Both the position numbers and the translations under genes were made by a program. Below the pieces are notes generated by a model. It was given only the letters and a program-made list of their open reading frames with translations, searched no databases and was not told where the DNA came from. This document shows positions 1 through 12,530 of a stretch of DNA of 64,000 nt, piece by piece. Each line of letters begins with the position of its first letter. Position 1 is the stretch's first letter. Source of the DNA: Liolophura sinensis (lineage: Eukaryota > Mollusca > Polyplacophora > Chitonida > Chitonidae); NCBI RefSeq assembly GCF_032854445.1, contig NC_088304.1, positions 31,441,732 to 31,505,731 on the forward strand, in the 5' to 3' direction.

Positions 1-1335
1 CCCTGCATGTCGCGACTTGAAAATGGTATTAAATCAAAACTGAGACGACAGTATCATGCATGCTGTTTTCTGATCACACAAAAATAACATGTGAAAGACA
101 AAATATTGTTGTAGACAAATCCAGCTTAAAATTTTAATCAGATTTTAGACACTGAAAAGTGGGAAACAACGAAACGATGGCCAACGTAAAAACATACACC
201 AAGGCTAAAGATTACGACTAATGATACCAACTAGCTGAGCCTCTTGATACAAGTACTTAGGCACAAGGTTTACACGAACTGACTCCTAAAACACCATGAT
301 TTTTTCATTTAACCAAATGAAAAACATGCGAAAATATGCACGAGACTAACGAAAAAAGCCATTATACGAAAGTGGTTGTTGACATTTCACTTTTTTGTCA
401 TCAAATGGATATGTCACGACATTAAACCGACTAAAGCGACCGGAAATGAAAAAAGGTCAAAATATAGTCCTACGAACGAATACTAAAAACAAAAGTGTAC
501 TTAAAAAAAAACAAAAACAAACAAACAAAAAAAAAAGAATCTTACAAACTTACCATATCTTTGTTGTGTTTGAGCGCCATGAGATGTCGCTGAGACAGAC
601 AAAATGGCTGTCAGCAGAAGTATGCTTAATGGTAGGATCATCATGTCTGCGAAACGAAAAGAACAACAATATTAAAATGCACCAATCAAATAAATCAATA
701 CTAAAATGTCAATATTCGAACGTGATTACGTCATCATAAAGTAAAAGACATGATGTTTTTTTTTTAAAATACAAACCTTTGTTGTTGCTTGGGCGTGTTG
801 AGTATATACAGGGATTTGAAAAGTTTATTTTTTGAGAAATCCCTTCCCAAGGCGCCATTTTAATATTCCATGCTTCAGCTTTGATATCTCTGTTCCAATT
901 TTCGATTATCAGTTTATTTTAACTTCTTTATTTGGAAGATAACAGATCTAGACTTATTTCCTTATTTATGTACCTATCAAATGGAAGGTATTCCCAACAT
1001 AGCTCGAAGTAATTTTTACATTTTTATCCTGTTACAATATATACGACAACAGTCCTGTAATGTCGGTGAGTCTGACTTCTTAGAGCAAAATTTAAGAACG
1101 CATTTCCATGTCCAACAAATGTTTGCAACGTTGAAGAGGAAACAAATGTTACTGAGAACAAATTATTTTGATATCCGATCATTGTATGGTACCGTCTTGT
1201 GGGTGACGTTCAAAATCAGGCAAGAACTGGAAGAATCAATTCCAACATTTGAGCAATCGGTGTCAGCGACATGTAAAAATCGCTCGCTCACAATTTTTTG
1301 TTGTTTTCTTGCCTGATATTCAACGGCATAATACA
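1..1335. other. gene-free, nothing recognised
   Basis: AT-rich sequence with only short ORFs that lack domain-like composition or splice context. I see no gene, tandem array or recognisable mobile element here. Confidence 0.5.
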
Positions 1336-1339
1336 ATTT

Positions 1340-1470
1340 GTTTTATATCACGGTGGTGTCCACTTGTAACAGATCAGACCAAATACCCATGTGTTTATAG
1401 TGCTGCCTCACTGGAACACTATGCTGGAGATACCAGACATGACACAACGTCAGCCATAAAAAAAACATTG
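1340..1470 (-). mobile_element. SINE family B fragment
   Basis: Read on the minus strand this matches the body shared with copies near 16.7, 29.6 and 46.7 kb. On the plus strand it shows TAGTGCTGCCTCACTGG, then ATGCTGGAGATACCAGACAT. It is a diverged internal fragment; neither end is clear. Confidence 0.5.
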
Positions 1471-3589
1471 GATCGCACTGCACACGTCCACTTTACATGT
1501 TAAACCAATTTCTTGCTTATTTACCCAACTCGAAATTGATCCGGAGTTTCCGGCTTGCAATGCGAATTTTCCAGACACTGAATCATTACACCGGTGCTAA
1601 TTTTGTATTAAAATTTCAATTTTTAGAGTGTAAATATATAAGCAAGATTCAGATTTCGGGGGGAGGGCGAGGCAACTATAACACCTGTAATCGTTATGCA
1701 TACATACTTTTTACATAGCCTGCAACATCCTTGAAACTACAATCACTATAGGTCTTAACACAAACCGCAAATCTCCTTCAGGTGAACAGAATATTTTGTC
1801 TAATTGCGGCCATTACCGCGAATTCCATTTTCATTTCGATTGCTTCGGTGACATCGCCATATGTGCCATGCAAGTAGAATTTAATCTGTTCGGTCACTGG
1901 GCCTTGCATCATGCATGGCATATTCTATAAAAGGCTGTATGATCATATATGCATCGCACATTTTACAAATATATGACAGTATGAAGGATGCATTCCACTG
2001 TATTAATCGACTAAATATAGATGAAGAGGGTTCAGAAATCAGTCGGTCTTGAGGGGAGATATAGCCATAGGCATATCTCCAATGGCCCTAAGGGTATTTG
2101 AAAGTTCATATTTTGCTGGATTTTGATTTGAAATTTCATATTTGACTGGATTTCGATTTGAAATTAACAATCTTCATGAACACGAGAAGCTTCAAGAATT
2201 CTTGACTTTCATTCCAAAATACATGTAATCGTCTATTCGTGCAGAAAAAAAGCCGAGGTTGAGTATAGATTTCATAAATCTGATTAAGTTAGGAAATTTT
2301 TCTCCTAATATTGTTTGCTCAACTTCACGTGGTATTATCAGGTACATTCCACTTATAGACTTTTCCCTATACACAGTCTCCTAGACGACTCAATCAAGAG
2401 AAAAATAAGCGAACCTTACCTTTAGTCCGATGTGAAGACAATCAAATAGGAAAAATAGCAACTGTGTAGGGGAAGCCGTGCACAGTTTGTAAAAAAACTG
2501 TTCTCAGGTGCGAAGTATGCTGTGAAGTTTCTTTTTGTTGGCTGGTTCCTTTTTAGAGCTACTGATGTCTTTTTCCCAGACCTTCTGTTTTGATTTGTGC
2601 GTGGAAATGTATCTCCCTGCTGTCACCTTGAGGACAGCACGTTGTTTGCGGTCTCCGTTAGCCCTTTTCTTCCCCGGTTGTTTTATCCCCGCTGTGTGTT
2701 TAACGGCTTGTCTAAATTGCCAACAAAAAAAAAAGACGCCGCGTCCGTGCTTTTACGTTCTTGTTCAAACTCCTCGCAGGGACCGGGTTCTGCCTCCGCC
2801 GTTCGCTCGAGCGTAAGGCCGCTGTTCTGATTATTCTCTCAAGTCTCATCGACTTTAAATGAGCAGATCGCCAACGCACCGATGGCATCACGGTCGAGTG
2901 GGCAAGAGTCGATAATTCCAATATCGTCGCAGCCAATCAAACACGTCTGTAAGGATTTGTCGTGAGATTTATGCATGTAGACGCAGGTATCCCTGAGACA
3001 GTATAACGTATTCAGAATCGACAAGCCATTACGTATAGAAGCTAATAACAAATGTTAAAAGTGCATCAATAATACATTTAAATGTAGGACTATCCTACAG
3101 CCCAGTGGAATTTGGTTCTTATTAAGTTAACCAAAGCTTTTCTGAACCATAATTACGCTTGTTTGGTGCAAAAATGGTTACGCCCACGTATGGAACTGGG
3201 AAAGCGACTAAAGTAACAAGTGGGCACAAGAAAAGCAGGAAATGCACTTAAACGTCAAAAGCAGACAGAAAAAAATACAAAAAAGACAATGAATGGAAAG
3301 CACCTAAAATGCAGTATCCGTTGTGGATTCTCGTCAAAAGCAAAAGACCTTGCCAGATATCCCCGATATTTTCAGACGTCCGTGCTGATACTCCCCGGTG
3401 TATGATACAATATATTGTCTGTTTGTTTGGGATTTATTTTTTCGTTTGTTTGTTTGTGTATTATATTCATAATGTTGAAAATGTAATATTCTCTCCATAT
3501 ATAAGTTACAAACTGCTGAAATTTACGATGATCCTTGGTCCTTTAATTTCATCAGCAATAAACGATGATGTTTAACTTTTATTTCCATT
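1471..3589. other. gene-free; one short tandem duplication
   Basis: No gene is supported. A ~32-bp unit (TTTGAAATTTCATATTTGAC type) is repeated two to three times around 2096-2163. The ORFs at 2535-2830 overlap in several frames and look like noise. Confidence 0.45.
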
Positions 3590-3702
3590 CTCTGTCGGCA
3601 ACCTCGTGATCGTGGGTTTCCTTCCACCATAATGCTGGCCGTCGTCGTATAAGTGAAATATTCTTGAGCATGGCGTAAAACACCAATCAAATAAATAAAT
3701 AA
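3590..3702 (+). mobile_element. SINE family A, 3' part
   Basis: Carries the family A 3' half: CCACCATAATGCTGGCC, then a GTCGTATAAGTGAAATATTC stretch, then TAAAACACCAATC and an AAAT-rich tail. The tRNA-like head is missing, as expected for a 5'-truncated retroposed copy. Confidence 0.75.
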
Positions 3703-4035
3703 CTCTTCCCATTCCCCTGACCGTAAGATAGTGACTGTCTCCAGAACATGAGGCAATAACAATATCTTGAGACATGAAATAACAGTGACATTGTGGGCCT
3801 AAGATAGCAAACACTTCATGACGCCAACACAGATACGTAAAGAACACTCGATAATAACCTGAGGTATATGTAAGTCGAGATAACGGGTATGTAGAGAGCA
3901 CTTATTAAAAAAAAATAGAGATAAGATATAACAACTGCTGAAGGCATGTCGGTGATGCTCGTTTATGCACGACTTACCAGGTGTATTGAGAAGTTTAGAT
4001 AACGTATGTACCCATACCAAGACAACTAGATATAA

Positions 4036-4345
4036 GGTAGAGGGCGGTCTAGATAACAAATATACACAGGGGCCTAGATAACAAATAGACAGAGAGGTCT
4101 AGATAACAGATATACAGAGAGGTCTAGATAACAGATATAAAGAGAGGTCTAGATAACAGATATAGAGAGAGGTCTAGATAACAGATATACAGAGAGGTGT
4201 AGATAACAGATATGCTGAGAGGTGTAGATAACAGATATACAACGAGGTCTAGATAACAGATATACAGAGAGGTCTAGATAACAGATATGCTAAGAGGTCA
4301 AATAACAGATATGCTGAGAGGTCTAGAATACTGAGAGGTCCAACG
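4036..4345 (+). repeat. 25-bp minisatellite, GATA-rich
   Basis: About twelve copies of a 25-bp unit containing GAGGTCTAGATAACAGATAT, decaying at both ends. Each unit holds AGATAA and CAGATA, both GATA-type motifs. Spacing between units 4144 and 4169 is exactly 25 bp. Confidence 0.85.
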
Positions 4346-4505
4346 AGATAACATATATATTAAAAAGTTGTAATGCACCATGGAGCAACGATGTGGCTGT
4401 TCTAATAAGTGAGGTTGTCGTGTCAAGAATAGCAACCAAAATTCAACATCTTTGCAAACCGTGGAGTCAAGTTAAGCAAATACTGAGCTACACACGGAAT
4501 GCACA

Positions 4506-4732
4506 CTCAAAAAAATCCATTTTTTTGTTAATTTTAACAAAAAGTTTGTTGTCTGGGTGATGATAGAATGTATTCTGCTATTACGACACAATTTTGTGTC
4601 ATATTCAACATCATATCCTGTTTGTGTAATAGAATTGTTACGTTGCATTAATAGAATATGTGTGTATTACATTCTAGCATCAGTCAGATAACAGAATTTC
4701 TGTTAAATTTAACAGAATAATTTTTTGACAGT
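4506..4732. mobile_element. palindromic MITE-like element
   Basis: The two ends are inverted copies of each other over about 65 bp. The left end reads TTTGTTAATTTTAACAAAAA, then GGGTGATGATAGAATG; the reverse complement of the right end reads TTCTGTTAAATTTAACAGAA, then GACTGATGCTAGAATG. A short AT-rich centre separates them and there is no ORF. A second copy lies near 61.5 kb. I could not see a clean target-site duplication. Confidence 0.6.
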
Positions 4733-5384
4733 AGTATCAGGCACTTGGATAAAACGTTACTTCTTCAGTATGTTGGCCCGCTAGAGAAGGGCGACAGCAC
4801 CGGGTGGGAAAGAGAGAGGCGGACTTAATCCGACTGTTAAATTTGTTAAATTTTTCCAATTCAGGTATTGCCAAACTTCATACTCAGAATATCCAAAGGT
4901 CATAAATAAGATTCATAGTTGTTCTCGCAAGTGTGAAAAAGCTGCGGAAAATGCGATGAGCTGTGTAAGCCCACGGTTCAGGATTAGCTGTATAGCCCAT
5001 TGTTCCCAATGAGCTGTATAATCCATGGTTCGATTCCCTATATCATCGTCTTGTAAATATGCTATTGGCTAATTGAGTCTATCGGGATGGCTGGCGTTGC
5101 AGGTTGCGTTAACACAAACTGACGTGGTTCAACCCAGCTGAAGGCTATCAAGGGTGGGGATTGACATACCCATGGGAGGCCAAACAGGCAAATTTGACCC
5201 AGGGGAGTTAAGAATAACAAACAAACATACAAATCCGGCAAATCTTTCTTTGTAGAAAATACAAACAGGAGAATCTTGGCGGTGTCTTATCGACGTATTC
5301 TGTTTCAATGTAAAGTAGGGCGAATAAACCTTTGGCAACCTTCGTTAGAGCTGGGATTAAGATAGATGTCTTAATCCCAGGTTA
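4733..5384. other. gene-free, nothing firm
   Basis: No gene seen. A lone box-B-like GGTTCGATTCC occurs near 5030 but no tRNA fold or SINE body surrounds it. Confidence 0.45.
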
Positions 5385-5645
5385 TAGAACAACAATCGCT
5401 AGCGCGCTAGCGCAGCGTACTGACCCAGGAGTCTCTCACCAATGCGGTGGCTGTGAGTTCAAGTCCAGCTCATGCTGGATTCCTCTCCGGCCGTACGTGG
5501 GAAGGTCTTCCAGCAACCTGCGGATGGTCGTGGGTTTCCTCAGGGACCTGCACCGTTTCCAGTCATAATAATGCTGGCCGCCGTCATATTAGTGAAATAT
5601 TCTTGAGTACGGCGTAAAACACCAATCAAATAAATAAATAAATAA
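5385..5645 (+). mobile_element. SINE family A, nearly full length
   Basis: A tRNA-derived head (GCGCGCTAGCGCAGCGTACT) is followed by a pol III box B, GTTCAAGTCC, at 5457-5466. Next come the conserved body (GGAAGGTCTTCCAGCAACCT type), the CATAATAATGCTGGCCGCC block and a tail with TAAAACACCAATC and AAAT repeats. It is one of the most complete copies in the window and serves as the reference for the family. Confidence 0.8.
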
Positions 5646-5796
5646 AACACCAATCAAATAAACAATCAAATAAATAGAACGCCAATTGTGAAGTCTATAA
5701 TAGAAATAGATTAGGCAGCTTGTTCACTATGTCAATGAAAGAAAACACAACACTAGACAAAACATGTATATGCATCGACAAAGTATCCTATGTAAA

Positions 5797-6035
5797 GCCT
5801 CCGTAGCCGAGGGAGGCGAGCACGTCAGCATGGCACAATGACCCCGCAGAATCTTACCAATGCGGTTGCTGTGAGTTTGCAAAGAGGTCTGTCAAAAATC
5901 TGCGGACCGTCGCGGGTTTCCATCGGGCTCTGCCCGGTGTCCTCCCACCATAATGCTGGCGCTGTCGTATAAGTGAAATGTTCTTGAGTATGGCGGAAAA
6001 CACGTATCAACTACATAAATAAATATAAAGCATAT
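5797..6035 (+). mobile_element. SINE family A, internally deleted
   Basis: Starts with the tRNA-like CCTCCGTAGCCGAGGG head, reaches TGCGGTTGCTGTGAGTT, lacks most of the middle body, then resumes with the ACCATAATGCTGGCGCTGTC block and an AAAT tail. Box B is damaged. Confidence 0.75.
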
Positions 6036-6645
6036 TTATTTCATGTTTTTTCTTGATGTTGCATAATCGACATATATACATTGCCGTTCAAAGTAAGGAA
6101 AATCGTGCACTTTAATATAACTATCAGTGCCGCCTTGTTATCTGTTTTAGCCAATCAGGGTCGAGTTATTTCTATTTCTAACACGCAAAAGTTAGCAGAA
6201 ACTCTCATACTGAGAAAATTGAGCGCTGCCACGCTTTCAGTTATAGCGCGAGATATTTCAGTTACCAGAGAGCGCACCTGTTTCCGCTGAAGTCACGAGG
6301 ACACATGTTGCCCATCAATCCTATAAACGTGGGGTTTCCGGTTTCTCCAACATGGCCTATTTCTTAGCCTTGTTAGAATTTCCGATTAAAATTTGATTTA
6401 AAGAGTTACTAAACATGTCAGAGCAATATAGTTGGGTCCGTTTAGGTCTGTATCCACCACTCTTCCGTGAAAAGAGAGAAAAATACATTTCAAGAAATTG
6501 GATTGGAGTTGAATTCTGGGCTGTTGTCGAAGATTGTAATGTTGTACCATGGGCATTAATGATCATGTGCTTTTGTTTATCCCATACATGACACGTTACG
6601 CACATGCGTACGGACGCACCACTCGAAACAGCTATCTGGCTTAAT
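6036..6645. other. gene-free, nothing recognised
   Basis: I see no gene or repeat here beyond the flanking SINE and the start of the 63-bp array. Confidence 0.45.
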
Positions 6646-6895
6646 TCCTGGCTGTTTGTTTTGTAACACCTAGACTGGTTTCCATCAAGTGGACACCGTG
6701 TCTTGTATTTCCTAGCTGTTTGTTTCGTAACACCTAGACTGGTGTCCATCAGTGGACACCGTGTTTTGTATTTCCTGGCTGTTTGTTTCGTAACACCTAG
6801 ACTGGTGTCCATCAGTGGACACCGTGTCTTGTATTTCCTGGCTGTTTGTTTCGTAACGCCTAGACTGATGTCCATCAGTGGACACCGTGTCTTGT
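6646..6895. repeat. 63-bp minisatellite
   Basis: Four copies of a 63-64-bp unit (TGGCTGTTTGTTTCGTAACA, then CTAGACTGG, then TCAGTGGACACCGTGT). Each unit contains a short inverted repeat, GGTGTCCA...TGGACACC. The unit is a multiple of three, so both strands stay open and give repetitive pseudo-ORFs. Confidence 0.85.
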
Positions 6896-8589
6896 TAGTA
6901 ACCTTTTCCAGGATACAGGTGCGAGATACTATGTCATTATTCCATAGGCAGGTGTTAATCAGAGATGTTCATTTCAGCCAGGTGCCAAGGTTTGCTGACA
7001 AAAGCTGTTGACATTTACTATTTATATACATGTGGTTTGTCCAATGTGCAAATTGAACCGAAAAAACCAACGCCACTCACCGCTTTGACATTTTCACCTC
7101 TTGACCTTACAAACACATACGTGCGCACAGATAAACACGCCTCTAATGCGTTTATGTGCTAGTTGTTTTTGTCATTCTGCCCTTACAAGATAATATTAAC
7201 CCTGTTCAAATGTTAACATAGTTGTTAGACTATTCCTGTTAACTATAAGAGCGTCACGCAACATTTTGCTTCCGGTTTCTTTAAGTTGGCGTATCCCATG
7301 GGCTAGTTAGAATTTCGGATTAAAAAGTTAACAAGCTTTGTAAACAAGCACGAACGTCAGAACAAAATGGTCGTGGTGGTGTAGGCCAGTTTCTACTCCT
7401 CCTCCGAAATAACTAAAGTTATATTATTATTGTCTTTTCTTTTGACAATGTTCAAAAAGATCGCATTTTTTAACGCATTTGTCAAAATCTATGCCTTGGT
7501 ACTTTAAACTTAAACCTAAACGGCTACTTTTTATCGTGGCCATTATTGGTGAGAAATATGACCAGGCTCTTTCATACTGTATGTAAACTGTCACACCAAT
7601 AGCTCTGGTGTCCATTTGTAATTGATTCGTGGCCGAGGGAAGGAGTTTTACGAGTTTCCCATTATATAGGTCATAAAAGGTTGTGCTGACCTCTATCGTT
7701 TCAAGTTAAAACCATTTGTTTCTGAGCGTGACATTCCAGTGACATCGTCTCCCAAAAGTGTTGATTAGACCTACTTTCTCTGTAGAATCAAAAGAACATC
7801 AAAGCAAAAAAGAGGATAGGTGGGGGTAAGTCGGAAACAGAATAGCTCATATATAATCTCTCCAGACAGCCACTGATGCATCTCGTCTCAGACGAGTTTG
7901 TAGGGGTTCAGACAAAACTAGACGTAAGCTTTTGGGAAGATACCGTCACTAGGGAACTGATTTGCCGCTAAGGCCGCTGTGTCTAAAGTTGATCCCCCGT
8001 AGCTGTTGTGTACTGAAACCATTTCATACGTCCCTTGCGGAGCAACGATCAATATTCATGGCGATTGATCCGTTTCCGTAAGTTCTGCGAATTCCCGACA
8101 TTAGGTCACCCATCTACATTTGCATCTAAACAACGCTGCGGTCACCCACCCTGATTCTGTTTCAATCCCTGATATCGCCTGAGATCACGTTAGATCCACT
8201 GGGGACAACTATCAGTGGTAATCATAGCCCCCCCCCCCCCCAATCACGCTCCTATAGCTATCCCCAAAGCCTGAACGACCATTTGGACAATGACATAGAG
8301 TCTATTTGCGCCTTTCCTATAGGACTAATACCAGATCATCTGTTTTTTCTACAATCTCTAATAACGGTTTCAATTTTTAACCATTTACAGTAATCCCCTC
8401 CATGTAGCTCGTGTTTTACATCCACCCACGCCTTTTCCTGGATTGTCATATACTGGCACATCATTAATGCGTTTCTTTGTTTCTAATAAATGACGTCTCA
8501 CATGTACGCCTACACGTTCACTCCTGATCCACCTCAACCGCTCATGAGTCACCCAACAAATACATATTCAAAATACATTAGCTTGCATC
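6896..8589. other. gene-free; poly-C tract
   Basis: No gene supported. A homopolymer of about 14 C lies at 8228-8241. The rest is unassigned AT-rich sequence. Confidence 0.45.
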
Positions 8590-9352
8590 TATGCCTTTCC
8601 ATGATTCAAGGAAAATACTCAAAATACACTTTCGCCTCTGCTTTTCCATGGATTACAAGAAAAGTATGTAAAAGACACGTCCGCCTATGCTGTTCCATGG
8701 ATCACAAGAAAAATGTTTAAAATACACTCCGCCTATGCTATTCCATGGATCACAAGAAAAATGTTTAAAATACACTCCGCCTATGCTATTCCATGGATCA
8801 CAAGAAAAATGTTTAAAATACACTCCGCCTATGCTATTCCATGGATCACAAGAAAAATGTTTAAAATACATTGCCGCCTATGTTGTTCCATGGATCACAA
8901 GAAAAATGTTTAAAATACACTCCGCCTATGCTATTCCATGGATCACAAGAAAAATGTTTAAAATACATTGCCGCCTATGCTATTCCATGGATCACAAGAA
9001 AAATGTTTAAAATACATTGCCACCTATGTTGTTCCATGGATTACAAGAAAAATGTTTAAAATACAAATGTGCCTATAATGTTCCATGGATCACAAGAAAA
9101 ATGTTTAAAATACATTGCCGCCTATGCTATTCCATGGATCACAAGAAAAATGTTTAAAATACACTCCGCCTATGCTATTCCATGGATCACAAGAAAAATG
9201 TTTAAAATACATTGCCGCCTATGTTGTTCCATGGATCACAAGAAAAATGTTTAAAATACACTCCGCCTATGCTATTCCATGGATCACAAGAAAAATGTTT
9301 AAAATACACTTTCACCTATGTTGTTCCATGGATCACAAGAATCATTGTTTAA
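8590..9352. repeat. 48/49-bp satellite array
   Basis: About fifteen tandem copies. Each has CCATGGATCACAAGAAAAAT, then GTTTAAAATACA, then CCGCCTATG. Copies with a CATTGCCGCC junction are 49 bp, the others 48 bp. Because 48 is divisible by three, runs of copies give long repetitive ORFs on both strands; these are by-products of the array. Confidence 0.9.
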
Positions 9353-9489
9353 AACACACATCTGCCTATTTGTGGCTTCAAGTATATCACATGGAACATC
9401 CCAAATACACATTCGCACGCGCTCCTCCGTGTTTCAGAGGAAATAGTGAAAACACACAGAACTCCGACAGCACCGCACATAAATAAAAG

Positions 9490-10860
9490 CATATATTTAC
9501 AATACATTATGTATAACACATCCCCCTCATCCTCCGTGCATCATGATTATATTCAAAACGCACATGTAGGGACCTACTGCCCATCCACTGACATGTCCAC
9601 AACACCGTTCCGTACTCAAAACACACGTATAGAGACTTACTACGCATTCATCGACATTTCGCCATGTCAACAACACCGTTCTGTATTCAAAACACACGTA
9701 TAAAACTTCTGACGACCGTGCTCCATGGATCATAAGAAACGTATTCGAACTGCACGTACAAAGACATCCGCGGTCTCCTCTCCATATATTGAAAGAGGAA
9801 TGTTCCAAATACACGTACAACACATCTGCCCTAGCTCTCCCCTCTATGTATCAAAAGAGATGTGTTCAAAATACACGCACAACACATCCACACTCTCCTC
9901 TCAATATATCAAGAGATAAATTCAAAATACAAGTATAACTATCCGCCCTCTCCGCTCCATGTATCAAAAGAGATATATTCAAAATACACTTACAACACAT
10001 GGAACTACCCTTTCCTTTCCATATATCTATAGAGATATGTTAAAGTACACGCACAACACATCCGTCCTCGTCCGTCCATATATCAAAAGAGCTATATACC
10101 AAATACACGGACAACACGAGCGCTCTCGCCGCGCCATGTATCAAACGAGATATATTCAAAATACATGTACAACGCATCCGCCTTCGTTGTTCCACGTATC
10201 AAAATACATATATTTAAAAAAATAAAATACACCTTTTCGCCCTCGTTCGCCCATGTATCGAAAGAGATTCATTCAAAATACACAGACAACGCGGGCGCTC
10301 TCGTCGCTCCATGTATCAAACGAGATATATTCAAAATACACGAACACGTATTCGCCCTGCCCCCACCCATGTATCAAAAGAGATATATTCAAAATACACA
10401 TTCGAGACATTCGCCCTCTTCGCTCCATGTATCAAAAGAGATATATTCAAGATACACGTACAACATCTCCGACCTCGCAGCTCCATGTATCAAAAAAGAT
10501 ATATTCAAAATACTCGTTTAATACATCGGACCTCGTCCGCTCATGTATCGGAAGAGATATATTCAAAATACTAGTACAAGTATTTGCCCTGCCCCTCCCC
10601 CCCGCCCATGTATCAAAAGACAACACGAGCGCTCTCGTCGCTCCATGTATCAAAAGAGATATATTCAAAATACACGTACAACATCTCCGACCTCGCAGTT
10701 CCATGTATCAAAAGAGATGTATTCAAACTACATACTATATACTCAAAGTACACATACGACATATCTGCCCTTTTCGCTCTATGTATCAAACGAGATATAT
10801 TCAAAATACACGTACAACCTATCCCACCTATCTGCTCCACATGTCAGAAGAGATATAATA
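9490..10860. repeat. ~58-bp diverged satellite array
   Basis: Roughly two dozen degenerate copies built around CCATGTATCAAAAGAGATAT, then TTCAAAATACACGTACAAC, then a C/T-rich spacer. It shares the CCATG-ATCA-AAGA...AAAATACAC core with the adjacent 48-bp array, so the two look like old and young parts of one satellite. Confidence 0.8.
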
Positions 10861-11044
10861 ATGACATGTTTTTCACCTAAGTTCAGGTGACAGATCAGAT
10901 GATGATGTCATACAACAAAAAACGTCAGAGGACGTGGGCTGAAACAAATCATCGATATTCACTTGGTGTCACACGTGACAGACTCAAGGTTTTAACGGGG
11001 TTTCATTGTAACTGTTGTACCTGAATATACTTACATGTAGCACA

Positions 11045-11400
11045 AATGCTTATGAAATGCTTGGTATGTAGCACTAAACATTGTAGAACCATGAAATGCC
11101 TACAACATAGACTATGTAGCATCATGAAATGCCTACAAACATTGTAGAGCTAGAAATGCCTACAACAAAGCCTTAGACTCTGTAGCATCATGAAATGCTT
11201 ACAGTGTAACACTAATCACTGCAGCCCAATGAAATGCATGCAATGTAGCACTAATCACTGCAGCATTATGGAATGCTTACAATGTAGCACTAAACACTGC
11301 AGCATCATGACATGCCTACAACATAGCCTTAGACTCTGTAGCATCACGAAATGCTTACAATGTAGCAAAAATGCTTACAGTGTAGCACCAAAGACTAAAC
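11045..11400. repeat. degenerate tandem repeat
   Basis: Units of about 30-45 bp combine CATGAAATGCCTACAAC-like and TGTAGCACTAA(A/T)CACTG-like segments. Copy boundaries are irregular. Confidence 0.7.
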
Positions 11401-12140
11401 AGAATTATCTGCAAGAAAAACTTTATAAACAAGCAAAAACATTAGCACAAAATTTTGTTAGAGGAGCAGTTACGAGACATGTACATACAAAGAAGATATG
11501 TCACAAGGTTTTATACTTAAGATACTTGAGCCCATCCCATACAAACAACATTTGTTGTCTGTTTTTGAAGATTCCGGCAGCGCAACACGATCAGTTTGGA
11601 ATTCATGTTGTGGTTACCCTCAAAACTTTCACCCATTTGGAAATTTTGCTTGGATTACGAAATCCAGTTTTCATGAACAAATGTTTTCTGTGTGCGCTAA
11701 GCTTTGTACATATGTCAGAAATATTTTTAACCAGATATCAGCGTACGGTACATCGTTTAACGTTTATATTTTAAGTTTTCTAAATTTTTCCAGCAATATA
11801 CCACTCTTATTGGTGTACAGTGTAGATTAAAAAGAAAACCTTTTCATTTGTGTCCAATAAATGAATAAATCTGCAATATACACGATTCTCTTTTATTTAA
11901 AAAACATGGAATTTTGAGAAATTTTGTAGTTGACGTAAATATCGACATTGATTAGAATTAGGCTCTTGTGAGCGGAATGTAAGCGATCTGCATGATTACT
12001 ACTCACTAACATGCTGTTATCTATGCTGTGTACATGTATACGTATTCTAGAAATGAGCCTTTGGATAGTCACCTTTTCATCATTATAATTATTTATTTAT
12101 TATAATTCTACGTTATTATTATTATTACTATTATTACTAC

Positions 12141-12174
<34 letters not shown>

Positions 12175-12404
12175 ATTAACGTATTGATCTTTAAAAAATA
12201 TTTTTGTGCCAAAAAAGTTTTTCCCAAAATTTATCAAATTATTTTTTACAAAAAAGGTATTTAACTATTTCTTAAGCAAATGTATTTTAATTATTATTTT
12301 GCAAGCAATTGGAGTTACTTTTTTCACTAAAATTTTACTTATTATTTATCAGGAAAAAATATTTCTTATTTTTAGTAAATCATTTATTTATAACTTTGTA
12401 AGTC
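11401..12404. other. gene-free, AT-rich, with ATT microsatellite
   Basis: A trinucleotide ATT/TTA microsatellite spans about 12078-12180. The rest is very AT-rich; the ORFs at 11190-11830 and 12206-12481 have noise-like composition. Confidence 0.5.
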
Positions 12405-12530
12405 CAGTTCAGGCTGGCTTCTTCACCGGTGGTGTGTGTGTTTCTTCCCACCATAATACTGGTCCCCGTCGTATAAATTAAATATTCTTGGGTACGGCGT
12501 AAAACACAAATCAAATAAATAAATAATTTA
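12405..12530 (+). mobile_element. SINE family A, 3' part
   Basis: Begins in the body (GTCCAGTTCAGGCTGGCTTC), skips to CCCACCATAATACTGG, and ends with TACGGCGTAAAACACAAATC and an AAAT tail. Truncated at the 5' side. Confidence 0.75.

Noticed and set aside
5026-5042. Isolated box B-like GGTTCGATTCC as a tRNA gene
   Set aside because: No box A at tRNA spacing and no cloverleaf stems could be drawn.
8653-9486. Several overlapping ORFs with repeated PWITRKMFKIH-type peptides
   Set aside because: Products of a 48-bp satellite whose period is a multiple of three; open in several frames and both strands with no start or splice context.
9959-10890. ORFs up to 201 codons with MYQKRYIQNT-like repeats
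   Set aside because: By-product of the ~58-bp diverged array; frames shift between copies and no conserved domain is present.
11190-11774. 194-codon ORF starting with MKCLQCNTNHCSP-like cysteine repeats
   Set aside because: The cysteine-rich part is the translation of a degenerate tandem repeat and the rest is AT-rich noise.
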